DNA from: Eulemur rufifrons
Lineage: Eukaryota > Chordata > Mammalia > Primates > Lemuridae
Direction of reading: 5' to 3'
Length of the DNA stretch: 64,000 nucleotides
Assembly (NCBI RefSeq): GCF_041146395.1
Contig: NC_090997.1
Coordinates: 36,621,501-36,685,500, forward strand
Shown here: positions 48,256 to 59,896 of the stretch, piece by piece
How positions within the stretch are numbered: the first letter of the stretch is position 1
Layout: the number at the start of each line of letters is the position of its first letter
Notes under the pieces: generated by a model
The model's database searches: none
Seen by the model: only the letters and a program-made list of their open reading frames with translations
What the model was told of the DNA's origin: nothing
Made by a program: the position numbers and the translations under genes

Positions 48256-49280
48256 ATTTTGGTAGGTTTAGTGAATCTTTTTGTGGTGAGGGTAAAATAT
48301 CATTACTTATGTTCATTTTAATAAAAATACTTTTGTTCTAGGAAATAAACACAGAAGAAATATAACTAAGATGTTGAAATTTTTTAAAATAGACTTTTGG
48401 ATTATCATACAGATGCTTATTGTAACCCTTATAAAATGAGTACATTATCTCCTTTATTGTCTAACAAACTTTAATGTTTCATTTGTAAATTTACCTAGAC
48501 AGTGGCTAAGAAAGTATTTTGGGTGGGTCAAGTGAGTTACCCAGAGTAGTCCGGGATAAAAGGCCCCTGCTATAGTGTGGTGTCATTTCTTTGAAGTAAC
48601 TGCAGTCTTGGCTTCTGGACTAGAATATTCCTGTCTGGATTGCTGACTACACGCAGTGGTGTGCTGGTGAACTGTCTCTCTCAATGATCACAGCAACCGT
48701 AACAATGACAGCAACAAAAGACCACACTTGGAGGATTTGCCCATTTTCATAGCATAAGTACTTCCAGCCTGGCTGATTTCAACTGTAATTCCTAAATATT
48801 TAACAATCAGCTCTTCAATACAAACCAACTTCTGCATACCACTGCACAAATTCTATTCTGTCCACACCAGTTACAGATTTCTTGACCACTCTAGTGAGCC
48901 TATTCCTGTCTGCTATCACAAACTTGTTGCCCTACTCTGCCTGTGAGGTGGTGAGAGACAGGCTTACTGTGCCATAATGTCTTTCAATTTGAGAAGCAAA
49001 TTAGATCTTTCTTTCCAAATTTAAGGTCCATGGAAAAAATTAGTAACATTCCTCTTATTGGAATGATAAAGTGAGTACAAATGCTTGGACACAAGCTAGA
49101 TGGACCCATGTAAAAGAAACAGTCAATTGATTACTTTTTTGGACCTTACATGATCATGGGTATGCTTGAAAATATAAAGGCAAAAACATGATTATACATA
49201 AAACGTTTCCTTTGGATATTTATGGTTCAGGGAAGAAAGCAATTTGTATATATAACTAGACTCTCTACCCACAGGCACAC
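48256..49280. other. mostly unique sequence
   Basis: No gene recognised. A segment around 48650-48730 (CAGTGGTGTGCTGGTGAACT, then CAACCGTAACAATGACAGC) looks like a fragment of an old MER-type DNA transposon. I could not define its ends. Confidence 0.35.
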
Positions 49281-49352
49281 ACACAATATCTATCTGTCTA
49301 TCTATCTATCATCTAACTATCTATCTATCCATCTCTTTCTCTCTCTCTCTCC
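49281..49352. repeat. (CTAT)n-(CT)n microsatellite
   Basis: Interrupted CTAT/CTGT tetranucleotides followed by about nine CT units. Confidence 0.95.
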
Positions 49353-49413
49353 ATGATGTCCTTGACAATAATTGGATTAACTATAAAGACAGAACTTTGC
49401 CAATTAGGTAGGT

Positions 49414-49424
49414 TTATAATTCTT
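49414..49424. repeat. L1 target-site duplication, left
   Basis: TTATAATTCTT, identical to 54002-54012. Confidence 0.9.
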
Positions 49425-49889
49425 TATTTTTATTTTTTAACTTTATTTATCTCAGAATATTACAGAGTACAAATGTTTTGGTTACATGAATTGCTTTTGT
49501 ACAGTCTGAGTCAAAGTTATAAGTACATCTATCACCCAGATAGAGTGCATTTTACCCATCAGGAGTGAATTTACCCATCACCTCCTCCCCTCTCCCACCT
49601 GCTTGAATTCCATTGAATTTTAGTACCATATGTGCACATGAGTATTGATAAATTAGTTCCAATTTAATAGTGAGTACATGTAGTGTTTGTTTTTCCATTT
49701 TTGTAATACTTCAGTTAGAAGGGTGGTCTCCAGTTCCATCCAGATTGTTACAAAAGGTATTATTAGGTCACCATTTTTTTATGGCTAATACTCCATAGTG
49801 TACTTATGACACATTTTATTAATCCACTTGTATATTCATGGGCACTTGGGTTATTTCTACATCTTTGTGATTATGAGTTGTGCTGCTAT

Positions 49890-51955
49890 AAACATTCAAG
49901 TGCAAGTGCCTCTTTTATAAAATGTCTTTTTTCCTTTGGGTAAATATCCAGTGGTGGGATTGCTGGATAAAATGGTAGTTCCACTTTTAGTTCTTTGAGG
50001 TATCTCCATACTGCTTTCCATAGAGATTGTGCTAGTTGGCAGTCCCACCAGCTATGTATAAGTGTTCCTTTCTCTCTGCATCCACGCTGGCATCTGTTGT
50101 TTTGGGACTTTTTGATAAAAGCCATTCTCATTGGAGTTAGGTGATATCTCATTGTGATTTTGATTTGCACTTCCCTGATGATTAAAGACGTTGAGCATTT
50201 TTTCATATGTTTATTGGCCATTTAGTCTATCTTCTTTTGAAAAGCTTCTGTTCATGTCTTTTGCCCATTTTTAATGGGGTTGTTTAATGTTTTCTTGCTG
50301 ATTTTCTTGAGTTCTTTGTAGATTCTCTTTATTAGCCCTTTATCAGATATATACTATGAAAATATTTTCTCCCATTTTGTAGGTAGTCTATTCGGTCTAT
50401 TGATTGTTTCCTTGGCTATGCAGAAGCTTTTTAATTTAATCAGGTCCCATATATTTATTTTTGTTTTTACTGTGATTGCCTTTCAGGTCTTCTTCATAAA
50501 TTTTTTGCCTAGGCCAATATCTATAAGAGTTTTCCCAACCTCTTCTTTCAGAATTCTTATAGTTTCACGCCTTAGGTTTAAGTCTGTTATCCATCATGAA
50601 TTAATTTTTATGAGTGGTGAGAGGCACAGATCCTGTTTCAGTCTTCCACATGTGGCTATGTGATTTACCAGCACCATTTACTGCACAGGGCTTCTTTTCC
50701 CCATTGTATGTTTTTGCCTACTTTATCAAAGATCAGATAATAGTATGAAGATAGTTTTAATCTGGGTTCTCTTCTGATCTATTGGTCTATGTCTCTGTTC
50801 TTGTGCCAGTACCATGCTGTTTTAGTTACTATAGCCTTGTAGTATAGCTTTCAAGTCTGGTAAGGAGATGCTTCCTAATTTGTTCTTTTTGCTTACGGTT
50901 GCTTTGGCTATTTAGGGTCTTTTCTGGTTCCATACGAATACAATTATTTTTCCCAGATATGCAAAAAATGACATTGGTATTTTAATGGGTATTGCATTGA
51001 ATCTGTAAATCACTTTGGGTAGTACAGACAGTTTAACAATGTTGATTCTGCCAATCCATTAACAAGATATGTTTTTCCATTTGTTTATATTCTGTGCAAT
51101 TTCCTTCTTCAGAGTTCTCCCTGTAGAGGTCTTTTACCTCCTTAGTTAAATATATTCCTAGGTATTTTATTGTCTTTGTTGCTATTGTGAAGGATATTGA
51201 GTCTTTGATTTGGTTCTCAGTTTCACTGTTGTTTTCGTATAGGAATGCTACTGATTTCTGTACATTGATTTTATAACCTGAGACTTTGCTGAATTTGTTT
51301 ATCAATACCAGTAGTCTCATGACAGAATCTTTGGGGTTTTCTAGATATAAGATCATATTGTAAGCAAAGAGCGATAGTTTGATCTCTTCTGCCCCCATTT
51401 GGATGCCCTTGATTTCCTTCTCTTACCTGATTGCTCTGGCCAGGACTTCCAGTACTAAGTTGAATAGAAGCGGTGATAGAGGGCAACCTTGTCTGGTTCC
51501 AGTTCTAAGTGGGAATGCTTTCAATTTTTCCCCATTCGAGATGATGTTGGCTGTGAATTTGTCATATATGACTTTTATAATATTGAGGTATGTTCCATCT
51601 ATGCCTATTTTATTAATCATTCTTATCATAAAAGGGTGCTGAATTTACTCAAATGCTTTTTCTGCATCTATTGAGAAGATTATAAGGTCTTCATTTTTGC
51701 TTCTATATATGTGGTGAATCTCATTTATAGATTTGAGTATGTTGAGCCATCCTTGCATCTCTGGGATGAAGCCCATTTGACCATGTTGGATTATTTTTTT
51801 GATATGCAGCTGAATTTGGGTTGCTGGAATTTTATTGAGAATTTTTGCATCTATATTCATAAGGGATATAAGTCCGTAGTTTTCTTTTTCTGTTGTGTCT
51901 GATCCTGGCTTTGGTATGTAGGTGATATTGGCTTCTCAGAACAAGTAGGGGAGGA
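49890..51955 (-). pseudogene. L1 ORF2 relic lacking endonuclease
   Basis: ORF2 normally encodes endonuclease, reverse transcriptase and a Cys-rich C-terminus. Here the frame enters inside the reverse transcriptase N-terminal part: [20 protein letters not shown] sequence, then [11 protein letters not shown] at 51860-51645. [20 protein letters not shown] follows at 51629-51423, and the YADDM-equivalent reads [10 protein letters not shown] (51398-51033), so the catalytic aspartates are mutated. The C-terminus contains [13 protein letters not shown] and the Cys/His region ([20 protein letters not shown]). At least four frame breaks. Confidence 0.9.
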
Positions 51956-51957
51956 TT

Positions 51958-52710
51958 CTGATGGGTTTTCCTTTGTAAGTTACCTGATGCTTTCATCTTA
52001 TGGCTTGTAGGAGTGCCTCTTTTGTGTTTCCTTTGGCCAGTCTGATGACTATATTTCATGGTTCTTTGCTTCTTTGAAATGAATCGCCCAGGGCTCCTTT
52101 GAACTTCTTGTACCTGGATATCTAGATTTCTAGCAAGGCCAGGAAAATTTTCCTTAATTATTCCCTCAAATAGGTATTCCAAATCTTGTGTATTTTCTTC
52201 TTCACCCTCAAGGATGCCTATGATTCTTATGTTAGGCCTCTTTACATAATCCCATATTTCTTGTAGGGTTTGTTCATTCCTCTTATTTCTCTGTTCTTTC
52301 TCTTTAACTTGTTTAACTCAAACGTTTTGTCTTCAAGCTCTGAGATTCTTTCTTCTGCCTGATCTAACCTATTCTTAAGGCTTTCCACTGTGTTTTGCAT
52401 TTCCTTGAATGAATTTTTCATTTCCAGAAGTTCTGTTTGATTTTTTTTTAATAATTTGATTTCCTTAGTAAATTTTTCATTCATTTCCTGCATTTTTTTT
52501 GGTGGTTTCTTTGTGTTGGGTTTCTATTTTCTCTTGCATTTCATTGTGTTTCCCTATGATCCATATTCAAAATTCTTCATCTGTCATTTTGATCTTTCCA
52601 TTTTGGATGATATCCATTGGTATGGAGTTATTGTTTTCTTTTGGGGATGCCCTTTGGCTCTGATTTTTAATGTTTCTGGAATTCTTTCACTAATTTCTTC
52701 TCATGTGCCC
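51958..52710 (-). pseudogene. L1 ORF1 relic, C-terminus deleted
   Basis: ORF1 encodes the trimeric RNA-binding chaperone of the L1 particle. The coiled coil is clear at 52493-52242 (MKNSFKEMQNTVESLKNRLD, then QAEERISELEDK). The RNA-recognition part starts at 52182 with FEGIIKENFPGLARNLDIQ. A frameshift follows near SKKQRT, and the gene ends at the deletion junction near 51957, in the C-terminal domain after the GKP block. The start codon position is inferred from family length; a stop after KKYGIM splits the frame. Confidence 0.8.
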
Positions 52711-53425
52711 TCTTGATCGAGATCTGGGGTTGCTAGGCCTGGCTTACAGGCCTGTCTCCGGTTCCCCACAGATCAATCCCTGAGCTCGCCAGGCAGAGGA
52801 ATGCTGGTCCTGAGTTGCCTATGGGGTATTCTAGCAGGTTAGATGTACCCCTCAGGTTACTTCTGACCTGCTGTCTTCCCTTTTCCCAGCAGTGTGCAGT
52901 GAGTTAGGTCCCCCAGCTTAGTCTCAGGGCTGGTGGGCGCTAATTAGGAGTATTACCACTTCCAGCTGCTTCCTGTTTGCTTGAGTTGGAAGGCACTAGT
53001 TTAGCTACCGGGTTGTTCTCCCTGTCATCGATTGTTATTTGCTTGGAAGAGGCAGCTGCGGAGATTGTCTTTGTACCTGTGGTAAACTCTGTTCCCCCCA
53101 GCTCGTGCATAGGAATGCCCAAGCTTTAGAAGGGATCCAGAGATTTGCTTGATGTCTATTCCGCATAATGTGTGGGGAGAAGCAAGACAAATGTCCTATT
53201 CAGCCACTAGGGGGAGTCGCTTGTATGAAATTCAGGGTAATCTCTCGAAGCCAGGTAGGCTGTTCATGTCTTGCGGGGCACCAGTTCTGGCTCACCTGTG
53301 TAAGCCACCAGCATGTGATCCTGTGAAATGCCTGTGGGCAGAAAGCTTGCAAATTGCGGCGACCCTGCTCTCAGTGGTGGGCCCGGCCAGGAATACGCAC
53401 CCACCATGGAGATGTAGCCGTTTGT

Positions 53426-53665
53426 ATGCTACTTAGTTCAGAGTATTCTGGCGGTTGCAATGGGGCAGAGGGGCCACGGCTACTAGCGGGCGGAAAGCTA
53501 AAATTACTCTCTCTAATGCCGGGATTGGATGGGGTACAGGGAGTAAGTAAGTTTAGATGTAAGATAGCCAGCACTCCAATCTGTCATGGCACTTTCCTGA
53601 AAAGTGTCCCTCGCAAACACTTGAACTCCTGTGGATCACTGGTTCACCTCCCTATTCCTATTTAA
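53426..53665 (+). other. antisense ORF in L1 5' UTR, copy A
   Basis: On the strand opposite to the L1, an 80-codon frame starts at ATG 53426 inside the 5' UTR (it can also be read from an upstream ATG at 53354). It is collinear over 68 codons with a frame in the same place of the L1 at 62.9 kb; RCKIASTPI and HGT-LKSV are shared. The position resembles simian L1 ORF0, which is also antisense in the 5' UTR, but the sequence does not look related. Whether it is expressed is unknown. Confidence 0.35.
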
Positions 53666-54001
53666 CTGTCATGCCTGGGCTCATAGAGGGTGGAAGGGCC
53701 TCCAAAATGTTTTATGTTCTGATGGTCACTGAAGGTATATGTGGCGGAGGGGAAGCCCTCTTTACTCTGTCACTGGATTCCGAGACTCTCTGGGTTTGGA
53801 TTTGCCACTGTCTTCTCTTCTCTATCTTCTTCTTTCTTAGCTTTGCAGTTTTTCTCAGTTGGGTCTCCAGACATCTCTGTTGTCTTTCCCTATGATCCAC
53901 ACTTGAGCTGCAACTACTCTTTACTTTCCTCAGTCCAATATTGCACCTCCAACTGGGATGATCCAAAAAGAGATGTCTGTAGTTGGCCATCTTGGCTTCC
54001 C

Positions 54002-54012
54002 TTATAATTCTT
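54002..54012. repeat. L1 target-site duplication, right
   Basis: TTATAATTCTT, identical to 49414-49424. Confidence 0.9.
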
Positions 54013-55674
54013 AAATTTGCAAATACCATTAAATAATTTGTGAATGTATTTTATCTTTTTTTTTTTGGTTAAAGTATTATAATTGGGGCTATTTTGAGGA
54101 GCAAATTAGTACTAAATTACATATGTCTGATGTAAAATAATGTTCATTTTGAAAAGAGATGAAATTGAAATAATTGAACCTTTTATTGTAGTTGAACTTT
54201 CCTCTTCTCTCTTTCCTTTCAGCAGTAACGATAGAGTACAGAATTAATTTCTTTTACATGTTGTGGTTTGATTAAATCCCCTTAAAATATAAAAAGACAA
54301 TCCCCAAACCACAGTTTCTTTACAGTCCTGGAATTGACTTTCTTACAATGCTTTCGTCATAGGTTGGCTTATGATAAGGAAAGGTAAGAGTATGGATTTG
54401 AATTGCTGCTAGCAAAAAAGCTTAGCCTATACTCTTCATGCAGTCATAGAATCAGGAATTATTTTAAACATCATCCTCAAACCTGTGTTAAACACCTACA
54501 TAATGCAGAGCACTGGACTGGAATTTGGAAGTGGATATCATCAGCGGTGTTTGGCTCTGTTTGCTGCTCCTCAAGAAGTCCTGAGCTATGTAGAATAGCC
54601 ACGCACTCAGATTTGTGGCTGTTGTCTTTGAATCCTGCAATTACTGTTGGAGAACTTCACCATATGTCAAAACTTCCTTACTCTGCTAGGTTTGGCTATG
54701 CCAAGTTATTTTAAGGAACAGATTGATGATTAATAGCAGAACTTTTTGGTGAGTCTTTAGGAAGAAAAAACTTTGTGTCCAGGCATTTATCCCAGGGACA
54801 TATGTGAAACATAGAGGAAATTAGAACTGAACTCAGTATGGAGAGCGGTCTCAGACTCTGATGTGTGTTGTGTGCTTCCTGTATCAGCTTCCCTATCTCT
54901 GTAGTACTGCAGAGACTTGCGGCTTTAAAGAAGGAAGATGAGAGTTAGAAATGTGCATCATGAAATAGCCAGAACACAGGACTTCAAGATGAATTTAGGT
55001 TAATCTTCCCCGGGAAGGAGCAGTTTCCACAACTTGGTGCAGGTCTCAGTGTAGGTTGAGAAATAAAACATTCCAAAAGAGGGAGAAAGAGAATCATTGA
55101 TTTAGTGGGGCCGTTAATAGCCAGGGTAAATGAGTTTCCTTTGAAGTAAGAGGCTCTGCCACAGGAAAGAAAGGCAGCATCTCTGCAAATAGAAGTGAGA
55201 AGGATTCAAGTATAAAAAGAAAGCAAAGATTCTAGGGTATTTTTAATTTGATTTTTGGGAGTCTGGATATCTGTAACTCTTGCAGATACAGTTTCAGTTA
55301 AGTGACAGGAAAGAAAAACAGAGAAAGAAACTGGATGTCTATTATTAAACCCTTTTCAAATATTAAGTTATTTTTTCCTACAGCATCATTCTTTGGTCTA
55401 TAGATTTTCATTCTTTTTTGTCATTAAATTCAAGAGCATAGCTATGTATGGCTTATAATGCAATATCCTACGTGAACTTCAAACTGTAGATGAATTTTAA
55501 GGTGAAATGAATTATTTCAACTAATACATTACAGATTTAAACTTGGGTGTGGTAATTCACAAGGCAATAAAAAAAAGTTAACGCTGTGCTTAGGGCTCTA
55601 TGGAAAAACAGCAGGAGCCCAGTGCAATTTCAATCAGGTCACTTACTAAGATATTTTTGAAGCCATTGATCCAA
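54013..55674. other. unique sequence, no gene recognised
   Basis: A 103-codon plus-strand frame (54403-54714) has no recognised domain. I see no repeat with confidence. Confidence 0.4.
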
Positions 55675-55770
55675 CCTAGGGAACATTTACTGAGAACTTA
55701 TTAGATTCTAGACACTGGTAAGCACTAATATTTTAGAACAACAATGCTATGAAGAAGATTGGGAAATCAC
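55675..55770 (-). repeat. MIR SINE fragment
   Basis: 'gaacatttactgagaacttattagattctagacactgg', then 'acaacaatgctatgaag'. Inverted MIR 3' half. Confidence 0.5.
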
Positions 55771-55924
55771 AATTACAGAAAGGAGGAATTCATGATCAGA
55801 GAAGTGGAGTAGTATACGACATATTGCACAGCTAAAAATGACAGACCCATATGGTCCTTAATGCAAATGCCAGCGCTGCCCGCTGGAGGATGCTGCCCTA
55901 GTAGCAGAGAAGCACAGTCCAGGT

Positions 55925-56105
55925 GTGAATTAATGGGATTACAAAGCTCTTTTATATACATTATTTTATTAGGTTCTCATAGTAATCCTGGGAAGTAGGT
56001 ATTGTTACTTTTATTTTTTTGAGTGAGTAAAGTAAAGCTGGCTGTGATTATATAACTCATTATAAGCTCCAAGTGGCAGAGATAGGTGCTTAGATTCTGA
56101 TTATT
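55925..56105 (-). repeat. MIR SINE fragment
   Basis: 'ttaggttctcatagtaatcctggg', 'gtaggtattgttacttttat', 'gctccaagtggcagagatagg'. Inverted MIR core. Confidence 0.6.
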
Positions 56106-57477
56106 AATAATTGTTTGGTCACTGCCATATTTATGAATCTACAGGTGCTTCTTAACTGCACACATCATCCAAAGCCAAAATCACAAGATTTCCTGCCCAT
56201 TAAAAATCTCAGGGTTAATTTATTTACTAAAATGGCTTTTCATCACTTTCTATCTCTCCCTTTACCTTTTCTTTCCCCAGTTCTTAAAGAATGTCACTGA
56301 TGTAGTTTTCATTTTAAGCCACCACTATGCTCCATCTATCTTTTTTTTTTTTTGATTGTTTCAGGAGCCACTGTGGAACTAAACACTAGCTTTTTCCTGG
56401 CCTTCAAAATTAACACTCAAACATCTTTTTATCTTTATAGAAAATTTCCTATTAGTATCCTAAAAATAAAAAGGAAATACTGGTTAATTAAAAAATGGCA
56501 AACACCAAGGAAAGTATATGGTTCAAGATATCTTTAAAAGCAGAAGCCTAGTTAGGACTGGCCTTAGTTCTCTGTGAAATGTGAATAGTAGTACTATGTC
56601 TACTACTCTTGAACTCCCTTCTGTGATTCTCTTTCTAGATAGTTCCCTAGAAGTCTTCAATCTTTCATCATTTGTCATTTCTCTAATTGTTGACCTCTAA
56701 CACTCAGTGCTTCCCTTCATTTCAGTTCTTGTAGTTTTCCCAGGAGTTCTGTTAGTCCCCAGATGCCAGGAGCTCCATTTGTGTAATCAGGCAAGTGCAG
56801 TAAGGCAGTAAACCAGGCCCACATTTCAGCCACGTCTTTGTGACTGGTACTCCAGAAAGAAAGGGTGGCTGATTATTTTGAGAAATGGAGAAAGTAGAAA
56901 AACGTGGGGATGCCATGGGAATGGAGATATTTATTTTGACCATTCTCAACCCCTTTCTCTAAATCAGTGGCTGTCACCAAAATCCTGAGGTTGAGGCCAG
57001 ATGAAGGCTGGATTCTGGAGGGGACAATGCAAAACACTCAGAATTTCCTGAGGAGAAGAACTGTGACCATGACAAATACATCCTAGAGACAGGATGCCTT
57101 AGAATGGGAAAACTGGAACAGGAAAGCTCTTTGTCTCTCCAGTCATTATGTGTTAAGGATAGAGGTTGAAAGATTGATCTTTTACAGGATTTAGTTTCCC
57201 TTTGCAATATTTAGGCTTAATGTTTATTATTTATATATTCTGTTTATAAGCTAGTTGTCAGTTGAGGCCTCCCTCACTCAAAGATGTATAAACTTGACTT
57301 GAACTACTAATACCATGGCTTGTGGAAGCCCCACGTCTTTCAAAATGTCAGAGACATCTCAGGTTTTATGCATTATGGTCTGTTTTCTGTATTTATGAAG
57401 GCTTTATAGTTATGTGTGCTCTGTTTTATTTCATATCAAATGGACGTAAATGTTTGCTAGTTTCCAAAAAGAACCCT
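56106..57477. other. unique sequence, no gene recognised
   Basis: I found no supported feature apart from a poly-T run at 56342-56353. Confidence 0.4.
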
Positions 57478-57838
57478 TGCTATAGTCTGAATGTGTCCCC
57501 TCCAAAATTCATGTATTGCGCAGGTATTCAGGTATTACTAAGAGGTGGGGCCTTTAAGGAGTGATTAGGCCATGAGGGCTCCTTTCTCATGAATGGGATT
57601 AAACACCATTACAAAAGGCTGGATGGAGAGAATTCATCTCTCTTGCCCTTCAGTCTTCCACCATGTGAGGACATAGCATTTTCCCTTCAGAGGTTGCAGC
57701 ACTCACCAGACAAGCGAACCTGCTGGGACCTTGACCTGGGATTTCTCAGCCCCTAAAAGTATGAGAAAATAAGTTTCTGTTCTTCGTAAATCACCTAGTC
57801 TCAGCTATTTTGTTACAGAAGCACGGAAGACTAAGACA
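57478..57838 (+). mobile_element. MaLR solo LTR (MST/MLT1-type), complete
   Basis: Starts TGCTATAGTCTGAATGTGTC and ends GGAAGACTAAGACA, so the canonical TG...CA ends are kept over 361 bp. 'ggtggggcctttaaggag', 'ccatgagggctcc', 'aataagtttctgttcttcg' match the inverted copy at 43.39 kb. The polyadenylation signal region is AAAATAAGTTTCTG-like. Flanking pentamers ACCCT and GTCCT match at three of five, so a duplication is only weakly visible. Confidence 0.9.
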
Positions 57839-58430
57839 GTCCTTTATGAACTCTTTGGCTTCCGCTTTATCTCTTTTTCATTTCTATCATTTTCTCTCTT
57901 TCCTACTTTCTCCTTTTCTGGATGCCCCAAATTCCTTCTTGTCCAAAATATTTGCATTGGCAAGTAGTCGGTCTTTGTAGACAATCTTACCCCAAAATAG
58001 CTTAAAGTCTTTTTTCAACAAAAGTGAGTTTCTGCTTAAGAAGATTCTTGTACCTACTTGTAGCTGCTAGACAAATAATATTTTCTCTATATCTTAATAA
58101 AGTTAAATTACTTTTTAAATTTCATCTTTAGAAATCACAAGTCAGAATGGTCTAGTTTAACCAATTATTTCTTTACAGGTGATAGTGACCTCTCTATTAT
58201 TTTGCCTCCAAGTTGTAAAGGTTTTTTTTGTGAATATATTTGTCATGACATGGGGAAAAACTCCATGAATACTGGGAAACTTTTCTAACTCTTCTGCCCC
58301 AAAAGAGAGTTATGGTAGATTTACACAAAGAGGACTTCAGGACAGAAGCTAGTAGAATTTAGCAGGATACACAGTTTTCTCATTTCTGTTACATACTTAA
58401 ATATGTCATATTCTTCTTTTTCTTCCCTGA
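57839..58430. other. unique sequence
   Basis: No feature supported. Confidence 0.35.
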
Positions 58431-59049
58431 GTAAAGTTTTGATGTTGCAGCAGTCACCTTCTAGCTGGAGCCAGCATACTAGGAAAAATGTTCTGTAACC
58501 AGGCTTGAATATTTTTCCTTCTCAGACAACTCTTCATAGGGAACTCCACTGATGATCCTATGAATATGACTTCCACTTGTCATTGGAATGCTATTGATTT
58601 TCCCTGAATTTGTAGGTTGTTGGATCAGACATTACTAAATTCATGAAAGGTTCTCAAGTTCTATGGATCCTGGTATCCCATAGTCAGGCATTCAGTGTCA
58701 GTAGGTGCCAGTAATGATCCAAGACTATTTCTTAAACGAATGATTAAAATAGAGGATAGTTAGTTGCTGAAGAGGACCTTTCTTATGATTTTTTGACCAG
58801 AGTCAAGCACAGGATTCATACAGTATCTTGACCTGCCATAGACATTATAGCCGCCATTGAATCTGTTGGGTCTTAGAGACCAAGTGACATATGGACTTCT
58901 ACAGAAGACTGGACCAGCTAGAAAAATCATCTTTTGCTCCCTGAATCTGAGAAATCTTATGGTTTACTTAGTAGTGTCCAGATATGTTACATGCCGCCTT
59001 TAAAATCTGAAGAGGTCTACCAAGTGCCCTATCTTGGTTGTAGGAGGTA

Positions 59050-59064
59050 CAAATTTGGCTTCTT
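59050..59064. repeat. Alu target-site duplication, left
   Basis: CAAATTTGGCTTCTT, identical to 59380-59394. Confidence 0.95.
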
Positions 59065-59379
59065 ATTTATTTATTTTTTTGAGGCAGAGTCTCAGTCTGT
59101 TGCCCGGGCTAGAGTGCCGTGGTGTCAGCCTAGTTCACAGCAACCTCAAACTCCTGGGCTCAAGCAATCCTTCTGCCTCAGCCTCCCGAGTAGCTGGGAC
59201 TATGCTCGGCTAATTTTTCTATATATTTTTTTAGCTGTCCATATAATTTCTTTCTATTTTTAGTAGAGATGGGGTCTCGCTCTTGCTCAGGCTGGTCTCG
59301 AACTCCTGAGAGCAAACGATCCGCCTGCCTCAGCCTCCCAGAGTGCTAGGATTACAGGCATGAGCCACTGCACCCAGCC
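59065..59379 (-). mobile_element. Alu SINE, strepsirrhine-type
   Basis: A dimeric Alu on the minus strand. The poly-A is the complement of 59065-59080; the 5' end lies at about 59379. The left arm lacks the usual 'acaggcatgcgccaccat' block seen in the 20.3 kb copy, a small internal deletion near 59195-59205. It shares the CTGTCCATATAATTTC linker with the other copy. Perfect 15-bp duplications flank it. It lies inside the ERVL relic. Confidence 0.97.
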
Positions 59380-59394
59380 CAAATTTGGCTTCTT
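59380..59394. repeat. Alu target-site duplication, right
   Basis: CAAATTTGGCTTCTT, identical to 59050-59064. Confidence 0.95.
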
Positions 59395-59527
59395 TTATTT
59401 CACTTTGGAGATGATATATTGCTATGTTTCACATGACTGGACCTCCAGAAATGCCAAGAAGCTCACAGGTTCTTGGATTTTGTGGAATTTTTGCTTCAAT
59501 ATGTACGAAAATATTTTCCCAGGGCAT

Positions 59528-59896
59528 CTAGAGTACCTTCTCCTTCCTACTCACCAGGTCCTGCCAGGAGAATGTCATCAGTGTAGTTGAACTGAATATT
59601 GATGTCCTCTGGGATGGTGAGAAGACCAAAGGGACTGAGAATAAATTATGAAATAGAGATGGAGAGCATATATAGCCATGCCAAGTAAAAATAAATTGAC
59701 TCTGTATTTTCTGTTTATTGCAAAAAGAAAAGAAAGGATATGCCAGATCAATAGTTGTACACCTTGCTCCAGGGGCTAGGTGGGGTTGTTTTAGCAAAGG
59801 CACCACCTCTGAGAAAGTAACTGAAACTGAAGCAGTTAATATTAAATACCAAAGAAAACTTGTTCCACAAAGCCCATCTGTCCTTTGTACCAACAT
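59528..59896 (-). pseudogene. retroviral pol (reverse transcriptase) fragment
   Basis: A 122-codon open stretch within the ERVL-like relic. Residues about 50-85 carry the segment expected between the RT palm motifs (TIDLAYPFFS then GYICSPSLFHNLF). After that the open frame departs from RT, and the Y-T-D-D motif continues in another frame. It is a decayed fragment of the viral polymerase, described here only as a relic. Confidence 0.65.

Larger units (their letters stand above)
49425..54001 (-). mobile_element. L1 retrotransposon with both ends, internally deleted
   Basis: A 4.58-kb minus-strand L1. The 5' end at 54001 reads GGGAAGCCAAGATGGCCAAC; the 3' A-rich end shows as T-rich sequence from 49425. 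Order: 5' UTR 54001 to about 52710, ORF1 to about 51958, ORF2 from about 51955 to about 49890, then 3' UTR. The end of ORF1, the whole endonuclease and the start of the reverse transcriptase are missing, about 1.8 kb compared with a normal L1. Multiple stops and frameshifts show it is inactive. Perfect 11-bp duplications flank it. Confidence 0.95.

Noticed and set aside
53101..53700. CpG-containing promoter of a host gene
   Set aside because: It is the L1 5' UTR, as shown by alignment with the copy starting at 62880.
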